NCBI RefSeq assembly: GCF_019802345.1
Contig: NZ_JAINDZ010000028.1
Span: 1-64,000 of the forward strand
DNA from: Methylosinus sp. Sm6
Lineage (GTDB): Bacteria; Pseudomonadota; Alphaproteobacteria; Rhizobiales; Beijerinckiaceae
Length of the DNA stretch: 64,000 bases
Reading direction: 5' to 3'
This document shows, in pieces, positions 17,438-26,526 of the stretch (position 1 is the first letter of the stretch; the number at the start of each line of letters is the position of its first letter). The notes under the pieces were generated by a model. The model saw only the letters and a program-made list of their open reading frames with translations. It searched no databases and was not told the DNA's origin. A program made the translations under genes and the position numbers.

Positions 17438-18796
17438 ATGGGCAACACCGGCGTCATCGACCATTTCCTGGAAGTCTTCACGCGCTACATCGACGGCGGC
17501 TTCGGCCTCCTCGGGGGCGAAGTGGCCTTCATCGCGACCACGCTGATCGTCATCGACGTCACGCTGGCCGCGCTCTTCTGGTCGTGGGGCGCCGACGACG
17601 ACATCATCGCGCGGCTGGTGAAGAAGACGCTGTTCGTCGGCGTCTTTGCCTACATCATCGGCAACTGGAACAATCTGGCCCGTATCGTCTTCGAGAGCTT
17701 CGCCGGTCTTGGCCTGAAAGCGAGCGGCGCCGGCTTTACGACAGCCGATCTCTTGCGCCCCGGAAAGGTTGCCCAAACCGGGCTGGATGCTGGTCGGCCG
17801 CTGCTGGATTCGATCTCGAACCTGATGGGCTACTGGTCCTTCTTCGAGAATTTCATCCAGATCGCGGTGATGCTGCTCGCCTGGGCGCTGGTGCTGCTCG
17901 CCTTTTTCATTCTCGCGGTCCAGCTCTTCGTCACGCTGATCGAGTTCAAGCTGACGACTCTGGCCGGCTTCGTGCTGATCCCTTTCGGTCTGTTCGGCAA
18001 GTCGGCCTTCATGGCTGAACGGGTGCTCGGCAATGTCATCTCGTCGGGCATCAAGGTCCTGGTGCTCGCGGTCATCATCGGTATCGGCTCGACGCTCTTT
18101 TCCGAGTTCACCGCAGGCTTCGGCGGCGCGACGCCGACGATCGACGACGCCATGGCGATCGTGCTCGCGGCGCTCTCGCTCCTCGGCCTCGGCATCTTCG
18201 GACCGGGGATCGCGAACGGCCTGGTCTCCGGCGGACCGCAGCTCGGCGCTGGCGCAGCGGTCGGCACGGGCCTTGCCGCTGGCGGCATGCTCGCGGCAGG
18301 CGCGGCCACCGTCGGCGCGGTCGCCTCCGGCGGCATGGCACTGGCGGGAGGTGCGGCCGCCGCCGCTCGTGGCGGCGCGGCCCTCGCGGGTGGCGCATCG
18401 ACTGCCTACAGCCTCGGCGCAGCCGGTCAGTCCGGCGTCTCCGGCGTCGCGAGCGGACTCGGCGGCGTCGCCCGGGCGGCCGGCTCGGCCGCCACATCGC
18501 CGCTACGCCGCGCCGCCGAACGCTCGGCCGAGAGCATGCGCTCCAGTTTTGCGGGCGGCGCACGCGCCGCCTTTGAGGCGACCGGGGGCTCCTCCACCAT
18601 GGGCACGGTCGGCGACGCGGGCGATGATGCAGCCTCGAGCCCCGCCCGCGGCGGCGACCAGCCTCCGGCCTGGGCTCGCCGCATGAAGCGCTCCCAACAA
18701 GTGAGCCACGCCGTCTCGACGACTGTCCATGCCGTGCGCAGCGGTGACAGCCACGGCGGCGGCTCCTCCATCAACCTTTCTGAAGGTGATCGCTGA
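17438..18796 (+). CDS. trbL: TrbL, VirB6-like polytopic membrane protein
   Basis: This 452-aa protein opens with GVIDHFLEVFTRYIDGGFGL, has about six membrane helices in residues 20-260 and a long Gly/Ala/Ser-rich tail with repeats of AGGA type. It forms part of the inner-membrane channel. The last stop overlaps trbF by one base (TGATG). The low-complexity tail differs widely between elements. Confidence 0.94.
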   Translation: MGNTGVIDHFLEVFTRYIDGGFGLLGGEVAFIATTLIVIDVTLAALFWSWGADDDIIARLVKKTLFVGVFAYIIGNWNNLARIVFESFAGLGLKASGAGFTTADLLRPGKVAQTGLDAGRPLLDSISNLMGYWSFFENFIQIAVMLLAWALVLLAFFILAVQLFVTLIEFKLTTLAGFVLIPFGLFGKSAFMAERVLGNVISSGIKVLVLAVIIGIGSTLFSEFTAGFGGATPTIDDAMAIVLAALSLLGLGIFGPGIANGLVSGGPQLGAGAAVGTGLAAGGMLAAGAATVGAVASGGMALAGGAAAAARGGAALAGGASTAYSLGAAGQSGVSGVASGLGGVARAAGSAATSPLRRAAERSAESMRSSFAGGARAAFEATGGSSTMGTVGDAGDDAASSPARGGDQPPAWARRMKRSQQVSHAVSTTVHAVRSGDSHGGGSSINLSEGDR

Positions 18797-19479
18797 TGTT
18801 TCGACGACCCACTACGCACTATGGCAAGGCGCCCGAGCCAGAAACCCCGTATCAGCGCGCCGCCCAGGTCTGGGATGACCGCATCGGCTCGGCTCGCCTC
18901 CAGGCGCGCAATTGGCGCTACATGGCGTTCGGCTCGCTTTTCCTCTCTGCGGGATTCGCCGCAGCGCTGGTCTGGCAGTCGGCGCGCGGGACCGTCGTGC
19001 CGTGGGTGGTGCAGACCGACCGCCTCGGCCAGGCGCAGGCGATTGCACCCGCCGTCGCCGACTATCAGCCGACCGATCCGCAAATCGCCTTCCATCTCGC
19101 GCGCTTTATCGAGGAGGTCCGCTCTATTCCGGCCGACGCAATCATCGTCCGCCAGAATTGGCTGCGCGCCTACGACTTTACGACCGATCGCGGCGCGGCC
19201 GCGCTCAACGACTACGCGCGCGCCAACGATCCCTTCACGAAGGTCGGCCGCCAGCAGATCGCCGTCGACGTGTCGAGCGTGATCCGCGCGTCGCCCGACA
19301 GCTTCCGCATCGCATGGACAGAGCGCCGTTACGAGAACGGGCAGCTCGCCGATACGAGCCGGTGGACGGCGATCCTCACGATCGTCGTCCAGATTCCGCG
19401 GAACGCCGACCGGCTGCGCGCCAATCCGCTGGGGATCTACGTCAACGCAATTTCTTGGTCACGGGAGCTGGGGCAATGA
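18796..19479 (+). CDS. trbF: TrbF, VirB8-like assembly factor
   Basis: This 227-aa protein has an N-terminal cytoplasmic part with PETPYQRAAQVWDDRIGSA, one membrane helix near residues 45-65, and a periplasmic NTF2-like domain, including VPWVVQTDRLGQA and IIVRQNWLRAYDFT. This is the VirB8/TrbF architecture. It nucleates assembly with TrbG and TrbI. Its stop overlaps trbG as ATGA. Confidence 0.94.
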   Translation: MFRRPTTHYGKAPEPETPYQRAAQVWDDRIGSARLQARNWRYMAFGSLFLSAGFAAALVWQSARGTVVPWVVQTDRLGQAQAIAPAVADYQPTDPQIAFHLARFIEEVRSIPADAIIVRQNWLRAYDFTTDRGAAALNDYARANDPFTKVGRQQIAVDVSSVIRASPDSFRIAWTERRYENGQLADTSRWTAILTIVVQIPRNADRLRANPLGIYVNAISWSRELGQ

Positions 19480-20504
19480 CTCTGCCGATTTTCCGCAAAG
19501 CCGGAGAACCGGCTTTCCGCATTCACGCAATCGCGGCTTTCCTGCTTTCCGCAACCGCCCTCGCTGGCTGCGCCACGACGCAGAGGCCGCCGGACATCAG
19601 CTACGACAATGCGGCGCCCGCCGTGCGGACGGTCGATCCGCCAGCGCCGGTGCGGGTAGTCGAGCTGCCGCGCCCGCTGCCGCTGCCCGGCCAGTTGCAG
19701 CGCGTCGAGCCTTCGCGCTCGACGCCCGAGCCGGCTGACCCGACGGCGCGCGTCAATCAGGCGAACGCCGCCGCGCGCGTGCAACCGGCGCGCGACGGTT
19801 TCATCAACTCGATGCAGGTCTATCCGTTCACGCAAGGGGCGCTCTATCAGGTCTACACGGCAGTCGGGCAGATCACCGACATCGCGCTCCAGCCGGGCGA
19901 GCAGCTCGTCGGCTCGGGCCCGGTCGCGGCCGGCGACACAGTCCGCTGGATCATCGGCGACACGCAAAGCGGGGCTGGCGCGACGCTGCAGGTCCACATC
20001 CTGGTGAAGCCGACACGCCCCGACCTGATGACCAATCTCGTCATCAATACCAACCTGCGCACCTATCACATGGAGCTGCGCTCGACTGAGCGCACCTATA
20101 TGGCGTCCGTGAGCTGGCAATACCCACAGGACCAGCTTATCGCTCTGCGCCGGCAGAATGCCGACGCGCAGGCGGCGCAGCCCGTCGCAACCGGCGTCGA
20201 TCTCGCTAATATCAATTTCCGCTATGCGATCGACGGCGATCGCGCCCCGTGGCGGCCGCTGCGCGCCTACGACGACGGCCGCCAGGTGTTCATCGAGTTT
20301 CCGCGCGGCATTGCCCAGGGCGAGATGCCGCCGCTCTTCGTCGTCGGGTCAGAGGGCGACACCTCCGAACTCGTCAACTACCGGGTTCGCAGCAACTACA
20401 TGATTGTCGACCGGCTCTTCGCCGCCGCCGAATTGCGCTACGGCTCCGGCGACCGTCAAAAGCGCGTTCGTATCACCCGCACCGACGGGAGGCCGGCGTC
20501 GTGA
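19476..20504 (+). CDS. trbG: TrbG, VirB9-like outer-membrane channel lipoprotein
   Basis: This 342-aa protein has a lipoprotein signal peptide with lipobox LAGC near residue 32, then a Pro-rich stretch and the VirB9/CagX domain (VYPFTQGALYQVYT through the C-terminal NYMIVDRLFAAAELRYG). It builds the outer-membrane core complex with TrbI. It overlaps trbF at the start and trbI (GTGA) at the end. Confidence 0.94.
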   Translation: MTLPIFRKAGEPAFRIHAIAAFLLSATALAGCATTQRPPDISYDNAAPAVRTVDPPAPVRVVELPRPLPLPGQLQRVEPSRSTPEPADPTARVNQANAAARVQPARDGFINSMQVYPFTQGALYQVYTAVGQITDIALQPGEQLVGSGPVAAGDTVRWIIGDTQSGAGATLQVHILVKPTRPDLMTNLVINTNLRTYHMELRSTERTYMASVSWQYPQDQLIALRRQNADAQAAQPVATGVDLANINFRYAIDGDRAPWRPLRAYDDGRQVFIEFPRGIAQGEMPPLFVVGSEGDTSELVNYRVRSNYMIVDRLFAAAELRYGSGDRQKRVRITRTDGRPAS

Positions 20505-21721
20505 GCGACGCGGAAACCCGGAACGAGAAAGAGGAATCCGGCGCACCGCTCACCGGGTCGGCCTCGGAGGCAGCCGCACCGATGCGGCTGCGCGCCGACG
20601 CTCCGCGCGTTACGCGCCTGTCCCGAAAGGCACTGGCGGGGCTCGGGCTCGTCGCGAGCCTCGGGCTTGGCGGCGCGCTCGTCTATGCGCTCCAGACCCG
20701 GAACGGGGGGAAGCCGCCCGAAGAACTTTACTCGACCGACAATCGCTCCACGGCGGACGGCCTGGCCGGCCTGCCGCGCGACTATACCAGCGTGCCCCAG
20801 CTCGGCCCGCCGCTGCCCGGCGATCTCGGTCGGCCGATCCTCAATGCGCAGAATCGCGGCCAGCCTGTTCCGCCACCCGGCGTCGCCACGCCGCAACCCG
20901 GCCTCAGCGCCGAGGAGCAGCGCCGCCTCCAGGAGATTGAGGCGGCCCGGACCGCGCGTCTCTTCGCCAGCACAGATATACGACCCGCGTCCGCGACTTC
21001 GCCAGCTCCGGCGGCATCAGCGCCGGCTATGCCCGATCTAGCAAGCCTCGGCCTTGCTCCGCAGCCGTCCACGCCGACTGCCCAGGACAGACAGCTCGCC
21101 TTCCTCAACGCCGCCGCTGATCGGCGCACGGTCGCTCCCGATCGTGTCACGCTCCCGGCTTCGCCAAACACCCTGCAGGCGGGCGCCGTCATCTCCGCTG
21201 CGCTCATCACCGGCATCCGGTCGGATTTGCCCGGCCAGATCACGGCGCAGGTGACGGAGAACATCTATGACAGCCCGACTGGCCGCATCCTTCTGGTGCC
21301 ACAGGGCACGCGGATCATCGGCCAGTACGACAACAATGTTCAGTTCGGCCAGAGCCGCGTGCTGCTCGTCTGGAACCGCCTGATCTTCCCCAACGGGCGC
21401 TCGATCGTTCTCGAGCGCCAACCTGGTGCGGATGCGGAAGGCTCTGCTGGTCTGCAGGATGGCGTCGATTATCATTGGTGGGATCTGGCCAAGGCGGCCG
21501 GCTTGTCGACGCTGCTCAGCATCGGCGCCGAGCTCGCCACCAATGACGACGACCGCCTGATCCGGGCGATCCGCAGCGGCGGGCAAGACACCATCAATGA
21601 CGCGGGTCAGCAAATCGTCCGCCGCCAGCTCAACGTCGCACCGACGCTGACCATCCGGCCGGGCTTTCCGGTCCGCGTTATCGTCACCCGCGACCTGGTT
21701 CTCGAACCTTACGGAGGCTGA
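20501..21721 (+). CDS. trbI: TrbI, VirB10-like channel protein
   Basis: This 406-aa protein begins at a GTG overlapping the trbG stop. It has a cytoplasmic N-terminus, one membrane helix (about residues 46-62, ALAGLGLVASLGLGGALVYA), a Pro-rich periplasmic linker and the conserved TrbI/VirB10 C-terminal domain (GRILLVPQGTRIIGQYD, QFGQSRVLLVWNRL). VirB10-type proteins span the envelope and sense ATP use by the channel ATPases. Confidence 0.94.
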   Translation: MSDAETRNEKEESGAPLTGSASEAAAPMRLRADAPRVTRLSRKALAGLGLVASLGLGGALVYALQTRNGGKPPEELYSTDNRSTADGLAGLPRDYTSVPQLGPPLPGDLGRPILNAQNRGQPVPPPGVATPQPGLSAEEQRRLQEIEAARTARLFASTDIRPASATSPAPAASAPAMPDLASLGLAPQPSTPTAQDRQLAFLNAAADRRTVAPDRVTLPASPNTLQAGAVISAALITGIRSDLPGQITAQVTENIYDSPTGRILLVPQGTRIIGQYDNNVQFGQSRVLLVWNRLIFPNGRSIVLERQPGADAEGSAGLQDGVDYHWWDLAKAAGLSTLLSIGAELATNDDDRLIRAIRSGGQDTINDAGQQIVRRQLNVAPTLTIRPGFPVRVIVTRDLVLEPYGG

Positions 21722-21723
21722 GA

Positions 21724-21987
21724 ATGGCGAAGCTGAAACTCGGCGCCATCGCCGACGACAAGCCCTTGAAGGTGACGGTCGAACTCCCGGCGGCGCTCCA
21801 TCGCGATCTGAAGGCCTATGCCGAGGCGCTCGGCCGCGAGCAAGGCCAGACGATCAGTGATCCAATGAAACTCATTGTGCCGATGCTGGAGCGTTTCATC
21901 GCGACGGACCGTGGATTCGCGAAGGCCCGTCGATTGCGCGATCGCGACGATTGGTCCGCTACGAAGGATCCGGCGCCCCCGTCTTGA
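21724..21987 (+). CDS. DUF2274 family protein
   Basis: This 87-aa protein starts 2 bases after the trbI stop and contains KPLKVTVELPAALHRDLKAYA, the DUF2274 core, which looks like a ribbon-helix-helix unit. The family closes the trb operon in this ICE type. Its 3' end overlaps the convergent LysR gene by 29 bases, so the last few residues may have changed when cargo block 2 was joined. Confidence 0.85.
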   Translation: MAKLKLGAIADDKPLKVTVELPAALHRDLKAYAEALGREQGQTISDPMKLIVPMLERFIATDRGFAKARRLRDRDDWSATKDPAPPS

Positions 21988-22885
21988 CCATGCACGCGGT
22001 GCTGCGCTTGGACATGACCTTGGCGAGGCTGAGCAGCCTTCGAAAAGCGGGATTGTCGTTCATCGGAGACCAGATCGCGCAGAACGGAAGAGTTTCGTCG
22101 CTCAGCGGCCGGTATGTGACGCCTGGGAATTGCGCGGCCGTTGTCGCCTCGCTGGTCAGCGTCAGCTTGCGCCCGCCGGCGACGATGTGCATGAGCGTGT
22201 CACGGTAGACGGCTTGGCGCTCGATCTCCGGCGAGACGCCGAGATCGGCAAGGTGCTTGACCAGATAGTCGTGGATTTCCGGCCCAGGCTGCGCCTCGCT
22301 GACCACGAACCCGCGCCCATGCAAATCATCCCACGCCACTTCTTCCTTGGCGGCGAGTTCGTCGCCTTCCGACATCGCGACAAACACCCGTTCATTCCAC
22401 AGGTGGGCCACATCGCAATCGTCCGCCTTTGACGGTCTGGTAAGGAAAGCAACGTCGAGGCGGTGCTGCCGGATTGCCGGCACGTGATCGTCGTGGCCGC
22501 CCTCGACGAACTCCAGCCTGACACTGCCATGTTTGGTCTCATAGGTTTGGACGAGTTGCGCCAGGAAACCGGACGCGAGCGACGAGATGATGCCGATGCG
22601 CACCAGACCTTCCTCGCCACGGCCAATAAGGGCGACGTCCCTCGTGGCACAAGAGAGCTGATCAATCGCTTTGCGAGCGCGAACGACGAACTGGTGACCG
22701 GCGTAGGTCAGGCAGGCGCCGCTGTGATGGCGAACAAATAGCGTTGCGCCCATCCGATCTTCCAGGTCGCGGATACGGCGGCTCACCGCTGATTCCTGGA
22801 CGCCAAGAGCCATCGCCGCCTTACGAAAACTGCCGTAATCGGCAGCCGCGACCACATAGCGAAGATGGCGAAGCTCGAAGGGCAA
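21959..22885 (-). CDS. LysR-family transcriptional regulator
   Basis: This 308-aa protein has an N-terminal winged helix-turn-helix, LRHLRYVVAAADYGSFRKAA then ESAVSRRIRDLEDRMG, and a periplasmic-binding-like effector domain with about 210 residues. LysR proteins respond to small ligands. It is the last gene of a leftward run behind the oxidoreductase and two hydrolases and lies 38 bases from the nearest of them, so it may control that run or be co-transcribed with it. Confidence 0.9.
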   Translation of the reverse strand: MPFELRHLRYVVAAADYGSFRKAAMALGVQESAVSRRIRDLEDRMGATLFVRHHSGACLTYAGHQFVVRARKAIDQLSCATRDVALIGRGEEGLVRIGIISSLASGFLAQLVQTYETKHGSVRLEFVEGGHDDHVPAIRQHRLDVAFLTRPSKADDCDVAHLWNERVFVAMSEGDELAAKEEVAWDDLHGRGFVVSEAQPGPEIHDYLVKHLADLGVSPEIERQAVYRDTLMHIVAGGRKLTLTSEATTAAQFPGVTYRPLSDETLPFCAIWSPMNDNPAFRRLLSLAKVMSKRSTACMVKTGAPDPS

Positions 22886-22923
22886 TCCGGCTCACTCCGG
22901 CGGCTCGGCGCAGATCCCAGCTT

Positions 22924-23844
22924 CTATGCTTGCCCGATGAAGCGGGTGATGTGGGAAATGACGGCGTCGGGCGCATCCTCGAGACAATAGTGACCGGCCT
23001 CCGCCAACCGATGGATCGGCGCCGACGGGAAGAGTTCGGCGAAGAGCGGCAGGAAATGTTCGGCCCGGAGCGTGCGGTCCGCCTCGCCCCAGATGGCGAG
23101 CGCTGGCTTGGCGCGGATCGCACGCAGGGCCGGCGCGTCGGGCGCCTCGAAGCGATGCGCGCCGATAGCGAGGCCCTTCGCCCACCCGATGGCGCCGAGG
23201 CAGTCCGCCGGGCTCGCGAAATGCGCTCCGTATGCGGAAAGCCATGTGTCGCTGATGACGTTGTTGTTCTCGAACCCGTTCAGCTTCAGCGTGCTGAGGA
23301 TGTTGAAGCCGAGATGACCCAGCACGACCTCGAGGCTGCCCTCCCTCTCGGCCTTCAGCACCCACTGGAACCAGGGCGAGACGGCGATATTCGCCGTCAA
23401 CCGGTCGAGAAGGTCCGCTTGCCCGAACGGCGTGGGGCCGTTGGCCGAGATCACCCGGCGGATACGGTCCGGATGCCGCGCCGCGAATCCCATGCCGACC
23501 GGCCCGCCGAAGTCATGCATGACCAGCGTGATGGCGCTGAGATCGAGCGCGAGAACGAAGCGCTCCAGATTATCGATGTGATTCTGCAGCCAGTAGCTCC
23601 GCTCCGGCGGCGTCGCGCTCTTACCAAATCCCATGTGATCGGGAACGATGACGCGACGGGTCTCAGCGACCGCGGGCACGAGGCGGCGGTAGAGGTACCC
23701 CCAAGTCGGTTCGCCGTGAAGGCAAAGCACGACTTCGCCGTCGAGCGGCCCTTCATCGACATAATGCATGCGGAAGCCTGCGGCGTCGGTGAAGTGCGGC
23801 GTAAACGGAAAGCTGCCGCCGAAGGTTTCATCTGATTGGATCAC
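22924..23844 (-). CDS. Alpha/beta hydrolase, haloalkane dehalogenase-like
   Basis: This 306-aa protein has the oxyanion segment LHGEPTWGYLYRRL near residues 42-55 and an Asp nucleophile in VMHDFGGPVG (Asp111), with IWGEADRT (acid) and EAGHYCLED (His) completing the triad. An Asp nucleophile and HGEPTW are seen in DhlA-like haloalkane dehalogenases, but the residue after the nucleophile is Phe rather than the halide-binding Trp. A dehalogenase, another Asp-type hydrolase or a non-classical activity are all possible. Its start overlaps the upstream hydrolase gene by 17 bases. Confidence 0.8.
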   Translation of the reverse strand: MIQSDETFGGSFPFTPHFTDAAGFRMHYVDEGPLDGEVVLCLHGEPTWGYLYRRLVPAVAETRRVIVPDHMGFGKSATPPERSYWLQNHIDNLERFVLALDLSAITLVMHDFGGPVGMGFAARHPDRIRRVISANGPTPFGQADLLDRLTANIAVSPWFQWVLKAEREGSLEVVLGHLGFNILSTLKLNGFENNNVISDTWLSAYGAHFASPADCLGAIGWAKGLAIGAHRFEAPDAPALRAIRAKPALAIWGEADRTLRAEHFLPLFAELFPSAPIHRLAEAGHYCLEDAPDAVISHITRFIGQA

Positions 23845-24655
23845 TGTGAGTTTCCCTCTGAAATCGGCTATCGAGAAAGCCGAGGACGGCGGCGGCGAAC
23901 GCTGCCGGGTCTTCGATCATCGGCGCATGGCCGATCCCGTCCATCACCGTCTCGAAGGCGTTCGGGATGCCCTGGACGAGGTCGCGCCCGTGCGGCTCGG
24001 GCAGGAGCTTGTCGCCCGTCGACCAGATGACGTGGGTCGGCGCCGTGATCGCCGCGAGCCGGTCCAGCGTGTCGGCGTCGAGGTCGATCTGCCATTGGCG
24101 GACGACTGCCTGGCGGGACTGGGCCGGTCCCGCCGCAAGCACCTGCTCGACCATGCCGGCAAGCGGAACGGTGCGGAGGATCGGGACGCCCAGCGCCATG
24201 AAATAGATCGCTCGCAAACGTAGCGCGTCATCCTCGATCGATTGCGAGAGGTCCCTCGCCAAGTCGAAGACGGACGTCACATAGGTGTCGCGCCGCGCCC
24301 AGCTATTGGCGAGCGTCAGGCTGGCGACTCGTTCCGGATGGGCAAGCGCGAACTCTTGCGCGATCATGCCCCCAAGCGAATGCCCGAGGATATGGGGTCG
24401 CTCGCTTCCCACGGCGTCGAGCACTGCGATCGTGTCGTCCACCAGATCGCCGATGCCATAGTCGCCTGGCGAGGCGCCGCTTGCACCGCAATCGCGATTG
24501 TCAAAGGCGATTGTCCTGAACCTCTCGCTCAGGGCCGGGCGAACTTGCGCCCACAGGGCGCGATCCGCCGATGTTCCGGCGATCAGCAACAGATCGGGAC
24601 CGGCGCCGATCACGTCGTAGGCGAGTTGCAAATTCCTGTTCGCAGCGAATGCCAT
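23828..24655 (-). CDS. Alpha/beta fold hydrolase (Ser nucleophile)
   Basis: This 275-aa protein has the nucleophile elbow ILGHSLGGMIAQEFALAHPE near residues 86-105, an acid in VIWSTGDKLL and a His in DGIGHAPMIED, the normal Ser-Asp-His triad. It resembles 3-oxoadipate enol-lactonase and related C-C or ester hydrolases, but the substrate is unknown. The ATG at 24655 was chosen because GGGAGG lies 4-6 bases before it. It follows the oxidoreductase gene closely and overlaps the dehalogenase-like gene. Confidence 0.85.
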   Translation of the reverse strand: MAFAANRNLQLAYDVIGAGPDLLLIAGTSADRALWAQVRPALSERFRTIAFDNRDCGASGASPGDYGIGDLVDDTIAVLDAVGSERPHILGHSLGGMIAQEFALAHPERVASLTLANSWARRDTYVTSVFDLARDLSQSIEDDALRLRAIYFMALGVPILRTVPLAGMVEQVLAAGPAQSRQAVVRQWQIDLDADTLDRLAAITAPTHVIWSTGDKLLPEPHGRDLVQGIPNAFETVMDGIGHAPMIEDPAAFAAAVLGFLDSRFQRETHSDPIR

Positions 24656-24671
24656 TTGGCCTCCCAAATTT

Positions 24672-25715
24672 TCAGAGACGGATGACGAGCTTGCCGAAGT
24701 GACGGCCGCTCGCGAGTTCGTCGTAGGCGGCTTCCGCCTCGTCGAAGGCGAAGCTCTTGTCGATCACCGGCTTGATCTGGTGGGCCGCGAGAAAGGTGTT
24801 CATCGCAGCGAACTGCTCGGCGGAGCCGACATTGATGCCGTCGATGGTGCCGTTGATCTGCTGCAGGCGGATCAGGTTGGAGCGCGGACCGAACCCGGTG
24901 AAGACGCCGATCTGGGCGATGTGCCCGCCGGCAGCAAGCGCGCTCAGCGAACGGTCGAACGTGTCCGGTCCCCCGAGCTCGAGGATATGCGAGACGCCAA
25001 ACCCGCCGGTCAGCCTGCGCACCTCGACATCCCAGTCCGGCGTCGTGCGGTAGTTCACCGTCGCGAAGGCGCCGAGTTTCGTGGCGCGCTCGCGCTTCTC
25101 GTCCGAGGACGACAGCACGAGGGTCCGGGCGCCGAGCGCGCTCGCAATCTGTAAGCCGAACAGCGCGACGCCGCCGGTGCCCTGCACCAGCAGCGTATCG
25201 CCGGCCGCGAGGCGGCCGCGCACGACGAGCGCGTGCCAGGCAGTCAGAGCCGCGCAGGGAAGCGTCGCCGCCTCCTCGAAGCTCCACCCGTCGGGAATGC
25301 GCACCAGCGAAGCCTCCGGCACAGCGATGGTATCCGCGAGCACGCCATCGGTCTCGCCGCCGCCGAGCGCCGCGGGACCATAGGCCTCGCGATAGGGACC
25401 GGCGACCCAGTTCCTATAGAAGATCGGCGCCACTCGATCCCCCTCGCGCCAGCACGTCACGTTCTTGCCCGTCGCCACAACCCGGCCCGCGCCGTCGGAT
25501 AGCGGAATCAGCCCTTCACGCACGGCTCCGAGCTGACCGCGTAGGACGAGCAGGTCGCGGTAGTTGAGGCTCGCAGCTTCCACCCTCACCAGCACATCGC
25601 CCGGCCCAGGCACCGGCGCCACATCCTCGACCTGGTTGAGACGGCTACCACTATCGGTCGGAACGAGCCGGTAAGCGCGGTGTGTGGCTGATGGCGATAC
25701 AGCAGCTTTGGTCAC
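24672..25715 (-). CDS. MDR-superfamily NAD(P)-dependent alcohol dehydrogenase/quinone oxidoreductase
   Basis: This 347-aa protein has the MDR catalytic domain with ASLNYRDLLVLRGQ near residue 50 and a Rossmann domain with QGTGGVALFGLQIA near residues 178-191. The Cys ligands of the structural zinc are not evident, which fits the quinone oxidoreductase-like branch of the family. It is the first gene of the leftward operon with the two hydrolases. A TetR gene diverges from it, with shared TGATCGCTA repeats between the two starts. Confidence 0.87.
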   Translation of the reverse strand: MTKAAVSPSATHRAYRLVPTDSGSRLNQVEDVAPVPGPGDVLVRVEAASLNYRDLLVLRGQLGAVREGLIPLSDGAGRVVATGKNVTCWREGDRVAPIFYRNWVAGPYREAYGPAALGGGETDGVLADTIAVPEASLVRIPDGWSFEEAATLPCAALTAWHALVVRGRLAAGDTLLVQGTGGVALFGLQIASALGARTLVLSSSDEKRERATKLGAFATVNYRTTPDWDVEVRRLTGGFGVSHILELGGPDTFDRSLSALAAGGHIAQIGVFTGFGPRSNLIRLQQINGTIDGINVGSAEQFAAMNTFLAAHQIKPVIDKSFAFDEAEAAYDELASGRHFGKLVIRL

Positions 25716-25743
25716 GATCTTCTCCTCGCGTGGATTAAAATAG

Positions 25744-25803
25744 TGATCGCTAGTTAATTAGGCGATTGCGCACTGGTCAAGATAATTTTTATATTGATCG
25801 CTA
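25744..25803. promoter_or_regulatory. Repeated TGATCGCTA motif between a TetR gene and the oxidoreductase operon
   Basis: TGATCGCTA occurs at 25744-25752 and again at 25795-25803, the latter running into the TetR start codon. A related inverted form, TTAGGCGATT, lies between them. Divergent TetR-gene/operon pairs normally share an operator in this gap, so these are the best candidate binding sites. The AT-rich stretch 25780-25795 may be the TetR -10 region. Confidence 0.5.
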
Positions 25804-26426
25804 TGAAAAACATCGGAAAGCGACCCCGCGGGAGGCCGCGCGCACTCGACCGCGACGAGGCGTTGGAGACAGCGCTACAACTCTTCTGGCGGCATGGCTA
25901 TGAGGGCACTTCCGTCGCCGACCTGACCGCGGCCATGGGCGTGACCCCGCCGAGCCTCTACACCGCGTTCGGCAGCAAGGAGCGGCTCTATCAGGAAGCT
26001 TTGGACCGCTACGGCGCTTCCTATGGCTCATTCACCGCCCGGGCGCTAGCTGAAGAGCCGACGGCGCGGCAGGCGGTAGAGCGCATCCTGCAGGAGTCGG
26101 TGGCGGTCTATTCCGAAGGGCCGGCACCGCGGGGCTGCATGCTGGCCAGCGGCGCGGTGACCTGCGCGCCCGAGCACACTATGGTGGTCGCGGATCTGTC
26201 CAAGCGAAGGTTGGCCACGATCTCCGCGATCAAGGCGCGGCTCGATCGCGCCGTGATCGAAGGCGAGCTTGCGCCCTCGACCGACACGGAGGCGTTGGCG
26301 GCGTTCTACGCGGCGGTCGTTCAGGGCCTGTCGATCCAGGCGCGCGACGGCGTCGACCGCGACGTGCTGAAAACCATTGCCGCGACTGCTCTCAACGCTT
26401 GGCCGGGCGCCGCCAGCGGTCGTTGA
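25803..26426 (+). CDS. TetR/AcrR-family transcriptional regulator
   Basis: This protein of about 207 aa has an N-terminal helix-turn-helix, RDEALETALQLFWRHGYEGT followed by SVADLTAAMGVTPPSLYTAF, typical of the TetR group related to AcrR and YxaF. The ligand domain follows. The ATG at 25803 is preferred over an upstream TTG. It points away from the oxidoreductase operon and most likely represses it. Confidence 0.9.
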   Translation: MKNIGKRPRGRPRALDRDEALETALQLFWRHGYEGTSVADLTAAMGVTPPSLYTAFGSKERLYQEALDRYGASYGSFTARALAEEPTARQAVERILQESVAVYSEGPAPRGCMLASGAVTCAPEHTMVVADLSKRRLATISAIKARLDRAVIEGELAPSTDTEALAAFYAAVVQGLSIQARDGVDRDVLKTIAATALNAWPGAASGR

Positions 26427-26526
26427 GGCGGCGGGCGTTGACCGGCGAGAACCATTCGCCGCGGCCGTCAACTGCACGAGTGGTATTGTGCGAACGCGCC
26501 TCGATTGCGGTCGATTGGCGCGAATC

